From positions 1 to 64,000 of the forward strand of contig NZ_RWIN01000141.1 of assembly GCF_009761815.1 (NCBI RefSeq): a stretch of DNA of 64,000 nt, read 5' to 3'. This stretch comes from Pseudomonas sp. PB120. Its GTDB lineage: Bacteria > Pseudomonadota > Gammaproteobacteria > Pseudomonadales > Pseudomonadaceae. Shown in pieces: positions 45,342 through 53,684 of the stretch. The notes beneath the pieces are model-generated. The model was not told the origin of the DNA and searched no databases. It worked only from the letters and a program-made list of their open reading frames with translations. Each line of letters begins with the position of its first letter. The stretch's first letter is position 1. Both the position numbers and the translations under genes were made by a program.

Positions 45342-47036
45342 ATGTCCAACACCGTGTTTGTAGCGCCTGCGCTGCGCCCCGCCAGCCAGGTCATGGACCT
45401 GGCCCGGCTGGGCAGCCACTTCCAGAGCCCGCTGAGTTTTGTGCGCAGCGCCATGCGCCGGATGATGAACCAGCAATGGCGCATCCAGCGCAGCCGTTTC
45501 GACCTGGATGGCGAAGGCTTCGGCACGGTCATCTACCGCATCGACACGCCGAATGCGCACTACCACTGCGTGATCTTTTCCGCCTACCTGCCGCCAGAAA
45601 AACGCAGCGACCGGGTGATCGCCGATCAATGGGACGTCAGCTTCGTCCTGGTGGCCGGGGATGTCGATGAAGTGCAACTGGCCGACCTGCAACGCAACGT
45701 GCCGTTGCAGGAAGCCGGCCGCTTCGACGCGCGGGTGCTGGTGTTGTCCCGTGCCAATCGCAGCCTGCGCAACTTCGATCGATTCCTCGCGGCCCTGGCC
45801 GAAGGCAATCAGCCGGACCCACGCCAGCTGGCCGACGTGGGTTACCTCTATCGCACCACCGCCGTGTACGGCAATGGCAAGTTTGGCATCGCCGACTTCG
45901 GCTGCCTGCAAGACAACGCGGATTTCAATCAGCCCTTCAGCGCGCAGATGTTCACCGTGTACCTGTTGCGCCATTTCAGCATCGAGCAGATCGAGCACAT
46001 GGCCCGGGCGCGCAATGCGCAGCGCGCGGTGAAACTCGATGTCGAGCTGCAGCGCTATCTGGGCGTCGGCAACGCCACAGGACTGGGCATGGCGCCCTTC
46101 CTGCTCAACCATCCGCAGCTGATCAATCAGTGGATTCTGGCGCGGGAAACGGCCCTGTCCCGCGTCCTGGCACAACCCGCCGACCCGGCGCACATGCAGC
46201 GCTTCCACGAGTTCCTGCAACGGGCACGCCTGCACCTGCAACAGACCCTGACCGAAGATGTCCGCCAGCATGAGCAAGACGTGCAAACCCTGGCCGACCT
46301 GACGCAACTGACTGACTGGCTCAACCGCCAACCCGCCAGTGATGATCTCTGGTCACGCTTGCTGGCCTGGAGTGAAACGCACGCGGGCATCGGCTGCCAG
46401 GAACTGCTGGTCAGCCTGCTGCTGGAGTTGTACCCCGAACAGGTGACGCCATTGGCGGACCAGATGGGTGTCGTCGAAGGCTGGCGCCTGGATGCGCAGA
46501 TGCCCCTGACCGCGCTGCGCGAGCTGATCGAAAAACACTATGGCTGGGCGCTGGCCTACGACTTCAGCGACACCGATGCCGAGCACTTCTTCTGGTACCG
46601 CTCCGCGGAAAAAGAAGAGCCGCGCCTGGGCATGCGCGCCGAAGAACCGGGGGCCGAGAAGGAAATGCAACTGGGCATCGCACGCAACATTCAGCGCTGT
46701 CATCGCGCACTGATCGAGCATCTGCGCGCGCACCCCGGCGAGCTGACTGCGCACTTCCTGATCGCCCATCCGGCGTTCAAGGGCACAGTCCGTCGCCTGC
46801 AGGACATGGCTCAAAGTGCCTACGGCGAGATCCGCGCCAACCTGCTGTCCCGCGACATGCTGCCGATCCACTTGTTGCGCTGCAAACTGGCGTTCTTCGG
46901 CGCCGGCAAGTTCGACCCCAAGTCCAGCCGCTGGGTGCGCATCACCCTGTTCCAGGGTGCGCCGCTAGTAAGCGAAATCGGTCAGCCGTTCGCCGACGAC
47001 TGGAACTTTGCGGTCATGCCGAACGGAGATCACTGA
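45342..47036 (+). CDS. Large protein of unknown function in the ALDH/BCCT operon
   Basis: A 564-residue, mostly soluble protein with no signal peptide, membrane helix or domain that was recognised. N-terminal motifs SPLSFVRSAMRRMMNQQWRI and FDLDGEGFGTVIYRIDT, and a mid-region YLYRTTAVYGNGKFGIADFG, look structured and conserved-like; the rest is helix-rich. An in-frame ATG at 45318 exists, but the one at 45342 has AGGA at good spacing. It is 27 bases after the BCCT stop codon and 2 bases before the DUF3726-like gene, so it is fully inside the operon and probably works with that protein. It is one of the most attractive unknowns in the window. Confidence 0.8.
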   Translation: MSNTVFVAPALRPASQVMDLARLGSHFQSPLSFVRSAMRRMMNQQWRIQRSRFDLDGEGFGTVIYRIDTPNAHYHCVIFSAYLPPEKRSDRVIADQWDVSFVLVAGDVDEVQLADLQRNVPLQEAGRFDARVLVLSRANRSLRNFDRFLAALAEGNQPDPRQLADVGYLYRTTAVYGNGKFGIADFGCLQDNADFNQPFSAQMFTVYLLRHFSIEQIEHMARARNAQRAVKLDVELQRYLGVGNATGLGMAPFLLNHPQLINQWILARETALSRVLAQPADPAHMQRFHEFLQRARLHLQQTLTEDVRQHEQDVQTLADLTQLTDWLNRQPASDDLWSRLLAWSETHAGIGCQELLVSLLLELYPEQVTPLADQMGVVEGWRLDAQMPLTALRELIEKHYGWALAYDFSDTDAEHFFWYRSAEKEEPRLGMRAEEPGAEKEMQLGIARNIQRCHRALIEHLRAHPGELTAHFLIAHPAFKGTVRRLQDMAQSAYGEIRANLLSRDMLPIHLLRCKLAFFGAGKFDPKSSRWVRITLFQGAPLVSEIGQPFADDWNFAVMPNGDH

Positions 47037-47038
47037 CC

Positions 47039-47731
47039 ATGCGCGTATCCCTCAACGAAATTCAGGTGATGTGCCGCAAGGCCTTCGAAGGCATGGGCTT
47101 TGCCGCCGGCGATTGCGAGGACGCCGCCGACATGATCGGCTGGCTGCAACTGCAAGGTCTGGACGGCGTCGCTGCGCTGGAAAAGGCGCTGGATTACCTG
47201 CAAAACGAAGCGGACCAACCCTTCGCGCTGCTCTACGAAGACAGCGCCCTGCTGGTGATCGATGCCAAGGGCCAGAGCGTGCTGCGCTGCGCGGCGACCG
47301 CGGTGGAACTCGCACTGGGCAAAGCGCTGCGTTGCGGCCATGCCGTGTTGCAGATTCATCATTGCCACAACCGACTCCTGTTGCTCGGCTACCTGTGCCG
47401 GGCCGCCGAACTGGGGTTGACGGTGCAAGCCCGCTGGGGCGACGCGCGCCAGGTCCGCATCGCCGCCTTCCACGCCGGCAACACCCGCCCCGACCTGCGC
47501 ATTGAAGCGCGGCCGACAGCCAAGGATGTCGAGCAAAGCATCACCGTCACCTTCAGCCAGTCGACAAAACCGGCTCGCCCCCAGGCCTGTCCGCCAGCCA
47601 CGCTCGCGCAGGGTTTCACCGTCAGCGAACAGACCTGGCAGCGTCTCAAGCAATTGGCTGAAAACGTCCTCGTCGAAAGCACCGAAGCCTCGCGCCGACA
47701 CGGCGCCGGCGGTGGCAGCGATGCCGACTGA
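47039..47731 (+). CDS. DUF3726-like protein
   Basis: A 230-residue protein resembling DUF3726, recognised by the N-terminus MRVSLNEIQVMCRKAFEGMG followed by an acidic helix with a WLQLQGLDG segment. No catalytic motif can be read. The C-terminal 40 residues (NVLVESTEASRRHGAGGGSD) are typical of the family tail. It follows the 564-residue unknown with a 2-base gap and precedes ridA by about 28 bases, so a joint role, perhaps as subunit or maturation partner, is reasonable but unproven. Confidence 0.65.
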   Translation: MRVSLNEIQVMCRKAFEGMGFAAGDCEDAADMIGWLQLQGLDGVAALEKALDYLQNEADQPFALLYEDSALLVIDAKGQSVLRCAATAVELALGKALRCGHAVLQIHHCHNRLLLLGYLCRAAELGLTVQARWGDARQVRIAAFHAGNTRPDLRIEARPTAKDVEQSITVTFSQSTKPARPQACPPATLAQGFTVSEQTWQRLKQLAENVLVESTEASRRHGAGGGSDAD

Positions 47732-47759
47732 CACGCCCCGTTCACTCAGGAATACACCG

Positions 47760-48143
47760 ATGAAATACGCCATCAAAACCGACCTGTTCGCCTCCAAAGC
47801 CCCGCTGGAGTGGGCCGTCGTTGGCAACGGCACGCTCTACACCGCACAGATCCCCATCGATGCCCAAGGCCAGGTGGTCGACGGCGGCATCGAAGCCCAA
47901 GCCCGCCAGACCCTGGACAACCTGCGCCATACCCTGGAAGCCGCAGGCAGTTCGCTGGACGCCGTGACACAGGTCATGATCTACGTCACCGACCGCAGCT
48001 ACCTGGCCACGGTCAATGCGGTGTATGCGCAGTACTTCCAGGCGCCTTACCCCAACCGCGCGGCCATCGTGGTGGCGGGACTGGCGCGCGAGGAAATGCT
48101 GGTCGAGTTGGTGGTGTACGCCTGCCTGCCACAGGTGGCTTGA
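47760..48143 (+). CDS. RidA-family protein
   Basis: A 127-residue trimer-forming RidA/YjgF protein. RidA enzymes hydrolyse reactive enamine/imine intermediates released by PLP enzymes or amine oxidases. Signature parts are NGTLYTAQIPID, QTLDNLRHTLEAAGSSLDAV and PNRAAIVVAGLAREEMLVEL. The motif Arg (PNRAAI) is present. It ends the operon, which implies that the pathway releases an imine or enamine, supporting oxidation of an amino or quaternary ammonium compound. The ATG at 47760 follows CAGGA. Confidence 0.85.
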   Translation: MKYAIKTDLFASKAPLEWAVVGNGTLYTAQIPIDAQGQVVDGGIEAQARQTLDNLRHTLEAAGSSLDAVTQVMIYVTDRSYLATVNAVYAQYFQAPYPNRAAIVVAGLAREEMLVELVVYACLPQVA

Positions 48144-48251
48144 CCCGCCGGCTCATATACCTGCTCGACTTCCAGCCATTCGTCAGACGCGCCGCACTCT
48201 ATTTTCTGCCCGGTTTCCAATCCGATACATCCCCCCACAGGAGATTCGGGC

Positions 48252-48527
48252 ATGAACAGAACAGTTGCCGCTCTCGCGCTCTCGGCCCTGGTAGCAACCT
48301 GCACCCTCGCCGCGGTTGCCGCCGATAAGACGTCGGAATCCGCTGTCCCGCCTGCCGCCCTACCCGGCATCAATCAGGGCCACGGTTCTGAATCAAAAGA
48401 CGATAAGGCCAGTAAAAAGGGGGAGGAAGCGGCAGGTTCGAACTCCGGCGCCGATTCACAAGCCACGGAAAAGGATGCTTCCACATCGAGTCAATCCAGG
48501 CACAAGGAAAAAAAACCAAAGCAATGA
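48252..48527 (+). CDS. Small secreted hydrophilic protein
   Basis: A 91-residue protein with a clean signal peptide (MNRTVAALALSALVATCTLA, cleavage near AVAA) and a mature part that is mostly Ser, Lys, Gly, Glu and Ala (SKDDKASKKGEEAAGSNSGA). It should be periplasmic and disordered. Good ribosome-binding site (CAGGAGATTCGGGC). The function is unknown; similar small Lys/Ser/Ala-rich exported proteins are common in Pseudomonas. Confidence 0.65.
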   Translation: MNRTVAALALSALVATCTLAAVAADKTSESAVPPAALPGINQGHGSESKDDKASKKGEEAAGSNSGADSQATEKDASTSSQSRHKEKKPKQ

Positions 48528-48610
48528 CGACGTAGTACGGCGTGTGTCATACACCTGTCACACGCCTCCAGCACACTGCGATCAGCCAAAGGGATTTGGC
48601 CCATCTACAG

Positions 48611-48640
48611 AGAGCCCGGCTAAATGCCGGGCTTTTTCAT
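48611..48640 (+). terminator. Rho-independent terminator (first of a tandem pair)
   Basis: AGAGCCCGGC, a TAAAT loop and GCCGGGCTTTTT. Preceded by GGGATTTGGCCC. Confidence 0.85.
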
Positions 48641-48717
48641 TTCTGCGACACGCTTTTTACGAAACGCTCACAAGTCCAAGCGCAGATTGAGCACACAAAA
48701 GGATTTGACCCCAAACG

Positions 48718-48746
48718 AAGAGCCCGCTCACTGCGGGCTTTTTGTT
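48718..48746 (+). terminator. Rho-independent terminator (second of a tandem pair)
   Basis: AAGAGCCCGC, TCACT loop and GCGGGCTTTTTG. Preceded by AGGATTTGACCC, so it looks like a duplicated copy of the unit at 48594-48640. The gap 48528-48877 has no gene. Confidence 0.85.
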
Positions 48747-48877
48747 GGTCAACATTTGCCTGATAGAAACAGCTGCAATCGCTCGAGAACAACAGCAAGC
48801 CCTCTCGATCGGCTCAACGCAAGGCGTCGCAACGACTAAGCTTTTTCGGACGAACCTCATCTTTCAAGGGTGACCCC

Positions 48878-50155
48878 ATGAGCAGCGCCCCGCTGTCTGA
48901 ACTGGATGCCGCGCTACCCGGTCTGGCCCGCAAGATCCGCGTACTGGATGCTTTGTCCTGGCCCGATGGCGTCGAGGAAGTTTTCCTGGCGCGTTGGCGT
49001 GAAGGAAAAGCAGAACTGCCCAGAGTCGAATTGGCTCCTCGCGATCACAGCGCCGACATCGTCGCACTAGAAGCCTTTATCGGGCGTTGCGATCAGGGTC
49101 ATCCCGCCGGCAACTATCTCGCCATGACAGCGCGCAGCTATGCCACGGCCGGGCGCATGCTGGGCGCAATTGGCACCCCCGACTTCACTCACCATTCATC
49201 CGCGTTGTACCGACGTCCGGATTTCATTTATCCGAACCAGAATCTCAGCATGCTGGACGCGGCGCAGTTCTTTCTCAAGACCACCGACGCGCTACTGGGC
49301 GGAGCGCGGATTCCACCGACTCAGGCCGAGATCCCTGCCGAGACCTTCGCCGCGTGGATGCAGCCAGAACTGGATCGCTTCTTCGGCGAAGGCCGGGTCA
49401 CGGTCGTGCTCGATCCGACGCTGGCGGCCAAGGCGATCGCCGGGGCCAGCCGCATACGCCTGCGTACGAGCGCCCTGTTTTCTGAGCTGGACAAGAATCA
49501 GCTGTTGCAGCACGAGGCCTTCGTGCATGCCGCTACCGCACAAAATGGCGCGCTCCAGCCCAACCTCAAAAGCCTGGGTTTGGGAGCGCCACGCACAACC
49601 CAGACACAGGAAGGCATCGCCACCCTGGCCGAACTGTTCACGGGCAGCATGGACATCAACCGCTTGCGCCGCCTGGCGCTGCGCGTGCTCGCGGTCCAGC
49701 AAGCGTTGGACGGCGCCGATTTCATTCAGGTATTCGAGGGTTTTCTGGCCGCCGGTCAGTCGCAAGAGGAGTCCTTCCGCTCGACCCAGCGGGTCTTCCG
49801 TGGCGCCGACCTGCGGGGTGGCTCGGCGTTTACCAAGGATGCCGCCTACCTGACCGGTTTGCTGGGTGTCCATACCCTGCTGCGCATCGCGATCCGCGAC
49901 AATCGACCGGAATTGGTGGGTTACTTGTTTGCCGGACGCCTCAGTCTGGCGGATACCGTGCGCCTGGCGCCGCTCTTCGAGTCCGGCTGGCTGCAGAAAC
50001 CCACCTACCTACCGGCCTGGGCCTGTGACCTGCGGCTACTCGCCGCCAACTTGGCCTTCTCCGCGTTCATCGCCCAGATAAAGCTGGATTTGATCGATCT
50101 GGAGGTGCTCATGGCATTTGCGGATGATCACGAAAACGATGCGAGCGCCTTGTGA
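48878..50155 (+). CDS. DUF1704 (QEGLA-motif) putative metallocarboxypeptidase
   Basis: A 425-residue protein of the DUF1704 or flavohaemoglobin expression-modulating QEGLA family. Two zinc-site elements are visible: HEAFVH at residues 212-217 (HExxxH) and TQEGIATLAEL with Glu245, matching the zinc pattern later found in the eukaryotic tubulin tyrosine carboxypeptidase MATCAP. An AASY-like helix and the C-terminal half (FRGADLRGGSAFTKDAAYL) complete the family. Residue start is supported by AAGGGTGACCCC. The bacterial substrate is unknown. The gene stands alone. Confidence 0.82.
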   Translation: MSSAPLSELDAALPGLARKIRVLDALSWPDGVEEVFLARWREGKAELPRVELAPRDHSADIVALEAFIGRCDQGHPAGNYLAMTARSYATAGRMLGAIGTPDFTHHSSALYRRPDFIYPNQNLSMLDAAQFFLKTTDALLGGARIPPTQAEIPAETFAAWMQPELDRFFGEGRVTVVLDPTLAAKAIAGASRIRLRTSALFSELDKNQLLQHEAFVHAATAQNGALQPNLKSLGLGAPRTTQTQEGIATLAELFTGSMDINRLRRLALRVLAVQQALDGADFIQVFEGFLAAGQSQEESFRSTQRVFRGADLRGGSAFTKDAAYLTGLLGVHTLLRIAIRDNRPELVGYLFAGRLSLADTVRLAPLFESGWLQKPTYLPAWACDLRLLAANLAFSAFIAQIKLDLIDLEVLMAFADDHENDASAL

Positions 50156-50247
50156 TCATGGCAGCATGCCCTGGCCAAGGTACTACGTGACCTACCGCAA
50201 GATTTTCCCCTGACGCCTGTCATCCGGATTCAAACCGCGGCTTTCAG

Positions 50248-51138
50248 TCAGTTCTCGTAAGCCTCCCTCCCTCCCAACACCAAGTCCATAAAAGCGACTG
50301 ACGCCGCGCTGTGGTAGTTGTTTTTGCGCCGCAATAACACCGCCTCGCGCTTCGGCGCATCCCTGACCAATGGAATCCTGCACAAGGCGCGATCGACAGT
50401 GGCGATGGGTTCGGGGAGGATCGTCGCAATCGCGGTGTGACGAATGACTTCCAGCAGCGTGTTTACCGAATTGACCTCGATCACTACCTTCGGTGTGATG
50501 TGCATCGCGGCAAAGTATTCATCGATGCGGGTTCGGGTGACGAAGTCCGTGGCCAGCAGGGCAAATTCCAACTGCGCCACTTCCTCCAGCGCCAGCGCGG
50601 CCTTGCTTTCCCATAACGGGTGACTGCGTCCGACCATCACCCCCAGTGTCTCGGTAAACGCCGGAATCGACTCGATATCAGGATTCCTCACCCCATCAAA
50701 CGCAATCGCGATATCCAGTGAGTCATCCGTCAGGCCAACTTCGATGTCATCCATCGACAGTTCGAAAATCTCCAGATGGATGTTGGGATACCGCGCCACG
50801 TAATCGCGTACCAGCGGCCCCACCAGATAGGCCATGAACGTCGGCGTCATAGCCAGGCGCAACGTGCCGCGGGACAAATCCTTCACATCATGCAGCGCGC
50901 GCTTGCCAGCCTCCAGCTCCACCAGCACTCGACGAGCACATTCGATATAGGCCTGCCCCGCATCGGTCGGCTTCACCGTGCGCGAGGTTCGGTCGAACAA
51001 GGTCACGCCCAGAGTCTCTTCCAGTTGGCGGATCTGTTGCGACAAGGTCGGCTGCGAAACGTGCAACGCCTCCGCAGCGCGGGTGAAGCCGCCGTTGTCG
51101 GCGACCGCTAATAAATACCGCAGATGTCGTAGCAGCAT
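50248..51138 (-). CDS. CynR-like LysR-type regulator
   Basis: A 296-residue LysR protein that follows E. coli CynR closely in pattern: LRHLRYLLAVADNGGFTRAA, HVSQPTLSQQIRQLEETLGV, then LRLAMTPTFMAYLVGPLVRD. CynR activates the cyanate genes, but no cynT or cynS is near, so the target here is unknown. The GTG at 51144 would add two residues; the ATG at 51138 with GAGGGTG upstream is preferred. The next gene on the same strand is an arsenate-reductase-like protein 100 bases upstream. Confidence 0.85.
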   Translation of the reverse strand: MLLRHLRYLLAVADNGGFTRAAEALHVSQPTLSQQIRQLEETLGVTLFDRTSRTVKPTDAGQAYIECARRVLVELEAGKRALHDVKDLSRGTLRLAMTPTFMAYLVGPLVRDYVARYPNIHLEIFELSMDDIEVGLTDDSLDIAIAFDGVRNPDIESIPAFTETLGVMVGRSHPLWESKAALALEEVAQLEFALLATDFVTRTRIDEYFAAMHITPKVVIEVNSVNTLLEVIRHTAIATILPEPIATVDRALCRIPLVRDAPKREAVLLRRKNNYHSAASVAFMDLVLGGREAYEN

Positions 51139-51238
51139 GAACACCCTCTTCTATAGGCATTACTTATGCTGCGCATTGTATATCGACTTTTGACGCTATT
51201 AATCGAACGATAGAAAATGACTTCACACCCATCCAGCT

Positions 51239-51652
51239 TCACTGCCGTGTCTTCACCGTGACGAACATTTTGATGCGGTCGTGAATTTCCTGGAGTGCAT
51301 GCCGGAAAGGCTCATGTTTTTCACTGGTGGTCGGGTCTTCAAAACTCCACACGATCACCTCGCCGGAAGTCGGCATGCGTGAGGCTTCTTCCGAGGATTT
51401 GTCACATAGCGTGATGACGTAGTGAAATTCTTGCCCCTCGTATTCACCGATCGATTTACTGCGCAGCCCGTCGGTTGCTACGCCGATGTGTTCGAGCGAT
51501 TCCAGGGTTCGAGGATCTACCTCACCGGGTTCAAGTCCGGCACTGAACGCTTCGAAGTTTGATGAATCAGTGTGGCGAAGCAGCGCTTCAGCGAACACTG
51601 AACGGACGTCATTTTTGTTGCAGACAAACAGCACCCGGATTTTGTCAGCCAT
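51239..51652 (-). CDS. ArsC/low-molecular-weight protein tyrosine phosphatase-like protein
   Basis: A 137-residue Rossmann-like phosphatase. The active-site loop is Cys11-NKNDV-Arg17-Ser (C-x5-R-S), and a late SFEDPT segment (about 113-118) carries the general acid Asp. The loop sequence differs from both classic LMW phosphatases (CxGNxCRS) and thioredoxin-type arsenate reductases (CxxNSARS), so either function is open. The other cysteine (LCDKSSEE) is at about 83. No ars genes are adjacent. Start supported by GGGGAGAAA. Confidence 0.7.
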   Translation of the reverse strand: MADKIRVLFVCNKNDVRSVFAEALLRHTDSSNFEAFSAGLEPGEVDPRTLESLEHIGVATDGLRSKSIGEYEGQEFHYVITLCDKSSEEASRMPTSGEVIVWSFEDPTTSEKHEPFRHALQEIHDRIKMFVTVKTRQ

Positions 51653-51974
51653 GCTTTTCTCCCCGCTCGACTACCCATCTGAGAAAACGACATTGCTCAG
51701 TTAAGCAGCGTTTGTGAGCGCCCGACTTCAATTCGATGGAATGCACTATTTCCAAATCTTTCAGTGCCAGAGTCGACTCAGTTGCCTCCTCCAGCACCTG
51801 CAACTGATCAACAAACTGGCAGTCACCCCAGCGGCAAAATGTTCCAGACTATCAATTTCCTGCGAACTCACAGCGCCAGCTTGATGAATTTTATATTGCA
51901 GTTCCGGTACCCAAAGGCTGCAACGAGCCAAAGCCCTGCTACGCTCTGCAAACTCACTACAAGCGAGGATGATG

Positions 51975-52757
51975 ATGTCTTTTGTCGACGACTTCGTGGC
52001 ACAGATCATTTCTCTGGAAGTTTCCCTCTACCACTCGCGCGCTCGGCTGCAGGCCGACAGTGACAGCGAAGCCCTGCATGAATTGAGGATTGCAGTGCGC
52101 AAGATTCGAAGCCTCTTGCGACCGTTGCGCAACCTGCCGGAGGTTGTCGAATTGAATCAGGCTGCCGCTGAAGTCGGCAGAGCCACTACCCCCACGAGAG
52201 ATCTCGAAGTCATCGTTGATGAGCTTCAGAAAATGGGGTATCCGCGCCAGGCGATGAACCGCCGCGCAGCCCTGAAAGAGCAATACAAAAAGATCGCCGC
52301 AAGCGCCCCGCTCGACACACTGTTTGGCGAACTGGATCGATGGACGGAGTCGTTCAGAGCCGCCGAGAGAGCCGGCGATCTTGTCGGTATCAAACGACAG
52401 ATTCGCAAAGCCTTGAAGAAAAGGATTCACCAACTGACAGCCGGGCTCAGGGACAAACATTTTGATCGACACGAGCTAAGGATCATCGTGAAAAATGCGA
52501 GGTACCTCAGCGATGCCTTTCCAACGCTGTCACCACTCAGAGCCGAATCCAAAGCGCAATTGAAGTCGGTTCAGGCGTCGCTTGGCTCATGGCACGATCA
52601 TCACCAATGGAGCCTGCGGGCGGAGTCCGAACCTGATCTGCTTGGCATTGCACCTTATTGGCAAGCCGCTTCGGAGCAGGCACTGGCCGATGCGGAGCTG
52701 AAACTGGCGTCGCTGCTCGGTCACCTGGATAAAGACCTGGCGAGGGCTGAAGATTGA
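51975..52757 (+). CDS. CHAD-domain protein
   Basis: A 260-residue, helix-rich protein with conserved His and basic residues, the CHAD pattern of polyphosphate-binding proteins: ALHELRIAVRKIRSLLRPLR near the N-terminus and HELRIIVKNARYLSDAF in the middle, plus LKSVQASLGSWHDHHQW. The two HELR-type repeats form the positively charged channel that binds polyphosphate. Three tandem ATG codons start the frame; the third (51975) has GAGG at the best distance. Upstream gap 51653-51974 holds no convincing gene. Confidence 0.85.
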   Translation: MSFVDDFVAQIISLEVSLYHSRARLQADSDSEALHELRIAVRKIRSLLRPLRNLPEVVELNQAAAEVGRATTPTRDLEVIVDELQKMGYPRQAMNRRAALKEQYKKIAASAPLDTLFGELDRWTESFRAAERAGDLVGIKRQIRKALKKRIHQLTAGLRDKHFDRHELRIIVKNARYLSDAFPTLSPLRAESKAQLKSVQASLGSWHDHHQWSLRAESEPDLLGIAPYWQAASEQALADAELKLASLLGHLDKDLARAED

Positions 52758-52868
52758 AACGCCTGCGCCCCATGAGCGTCTTTGGAAACCTATACCGCGT
52801 GACTGGATACCCCCGACTATCTACACTGCCGCAAACGCCAAAACCTTTGGCCGACCGGGGCAACACGC

Positions 52869-53684
52869 ATGGACCTTCAACATCGCAATAACGTAAAAGT
52901 GATGGGCGATGGTCCTTCAACACTGATCTTTTCCCATGGTTTCGGCTGCGATCAGACCATGTGGCGTTATCTCGCCGAAGGCTTCACTGATCGCTTTACA
53001 GTTATTTTGTACGACCTGGTCGGTGCGGGTCAGTCGGACCTCGAGGCCTATGATCGGGAAAAGTACAACTCGCTGGTCGGGTACGCCCGGGACCTGAATG
53101 AAATCATCGACCATTACGCCCGCGGCCCCGTGATCGTTGTCGGCCACTCTGTCAGCAGCATGATCGGTGCACTGGCTGACCGCCAGGCGCCCGGAAGCAT
53201 CGCCGCCCATATAATGATCGGTCCTTCCCCCTGCTACATCGACACCGACGATTATGTCGGAGGTTTCAAGCTGGAAGACATCCACTCGCTGCTCGACACA
53301 CTCGACAGCAACTACCTTGGCTGGTCCAGCACCATGGCCCCGGTGATCATGGGCGCACCAGGGCAACCGGCCCTGGGCGAAGAGCTGACCAACAGTTTTT
53401 GCCGCACCGAACCCGATATCGCCAAGCAATTTGCGCGAGTGACGTTCATGTCCGACAACCGACAGGACATCGTCGGGCTGGCGACACCCACGCTGATCCT
53501 GCAATCCACCGACGACCTGATCGCCCCCGTCGCCGTTGGCGACTACCTGCACGCAGTGCTGCCCAACAGCACGCTTTGCCTGGTGGCTAACGTCGGCCAT
53601 TGCCCTCACATGAGCGCGCCAAGTGCATGCTCCGAGGCCATGGAGAACTTCCTGTCACCCTGGATGGGCGAACATGTCGACTGA
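52869..53684 (+). CDS. RsbQ-like alpha/beta hydrolase
   Basis: A 271-residue alpha/beta hydrolase of the RsbQ/KAI2/D14 type. The nucleophile is Ser94 in VGHSVS, the acid is Asp215 or Asp216 (QSTDDLIAP), and the base is His244 (NVGHCPHMS); the oxyanion segment is FSHGFGCDQTMW. In Bacillus, RsbQ works with the PAS phosphatase RsbP in energy-stress sensing. Here the stop codon overlaps the start of a PAS histidine kinase, so a hydrolase/PAS pair is conserved in principle, with kinase replacing phosphatase. The natural ligand is unknown. Confidence 0.88.
   Translation: MDLQHRNNVKVMGDGPSTLIFSHGFGCDQTMWRYLAEGFTDRFTVILYDLVGAGQSDLEAYDREKYNSLVGYARDLNEIIDHYARGPVIVVGHSVSSMIGALADRQAPGSIAAHIMIGPSPCYIDTDDYVGGFKLEDIHSLLDTLDSNYLGWSSTMAPVIMGAPGQPALGEELTNSFCRTEPDIAKQFARVTFMSDNRQDIVGLATPTLILQSTDDLIAPVAVGDYLHAVLPNSTLCLVANVGHCPHMSAPSACSEAMENFLSPWMGEHVD

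Noticed and set aside
44469..46331. 620-codon minus-strand open frame
   Set aside because: It overlaps the BCCT gene and the unknown gene, has low-complexity His/Gln/Arg composition and no homologous pattern, so it is a shadow of high-GC coding DNA.
51761..52009. 82-codon minus-strand frame before the CHAD gene
   Set aside because: It overlaps the CHAD start and has no start signal; a few protein-like residues (VPELQYKIHQAGAVSSQEID) are not enough to call a gene.
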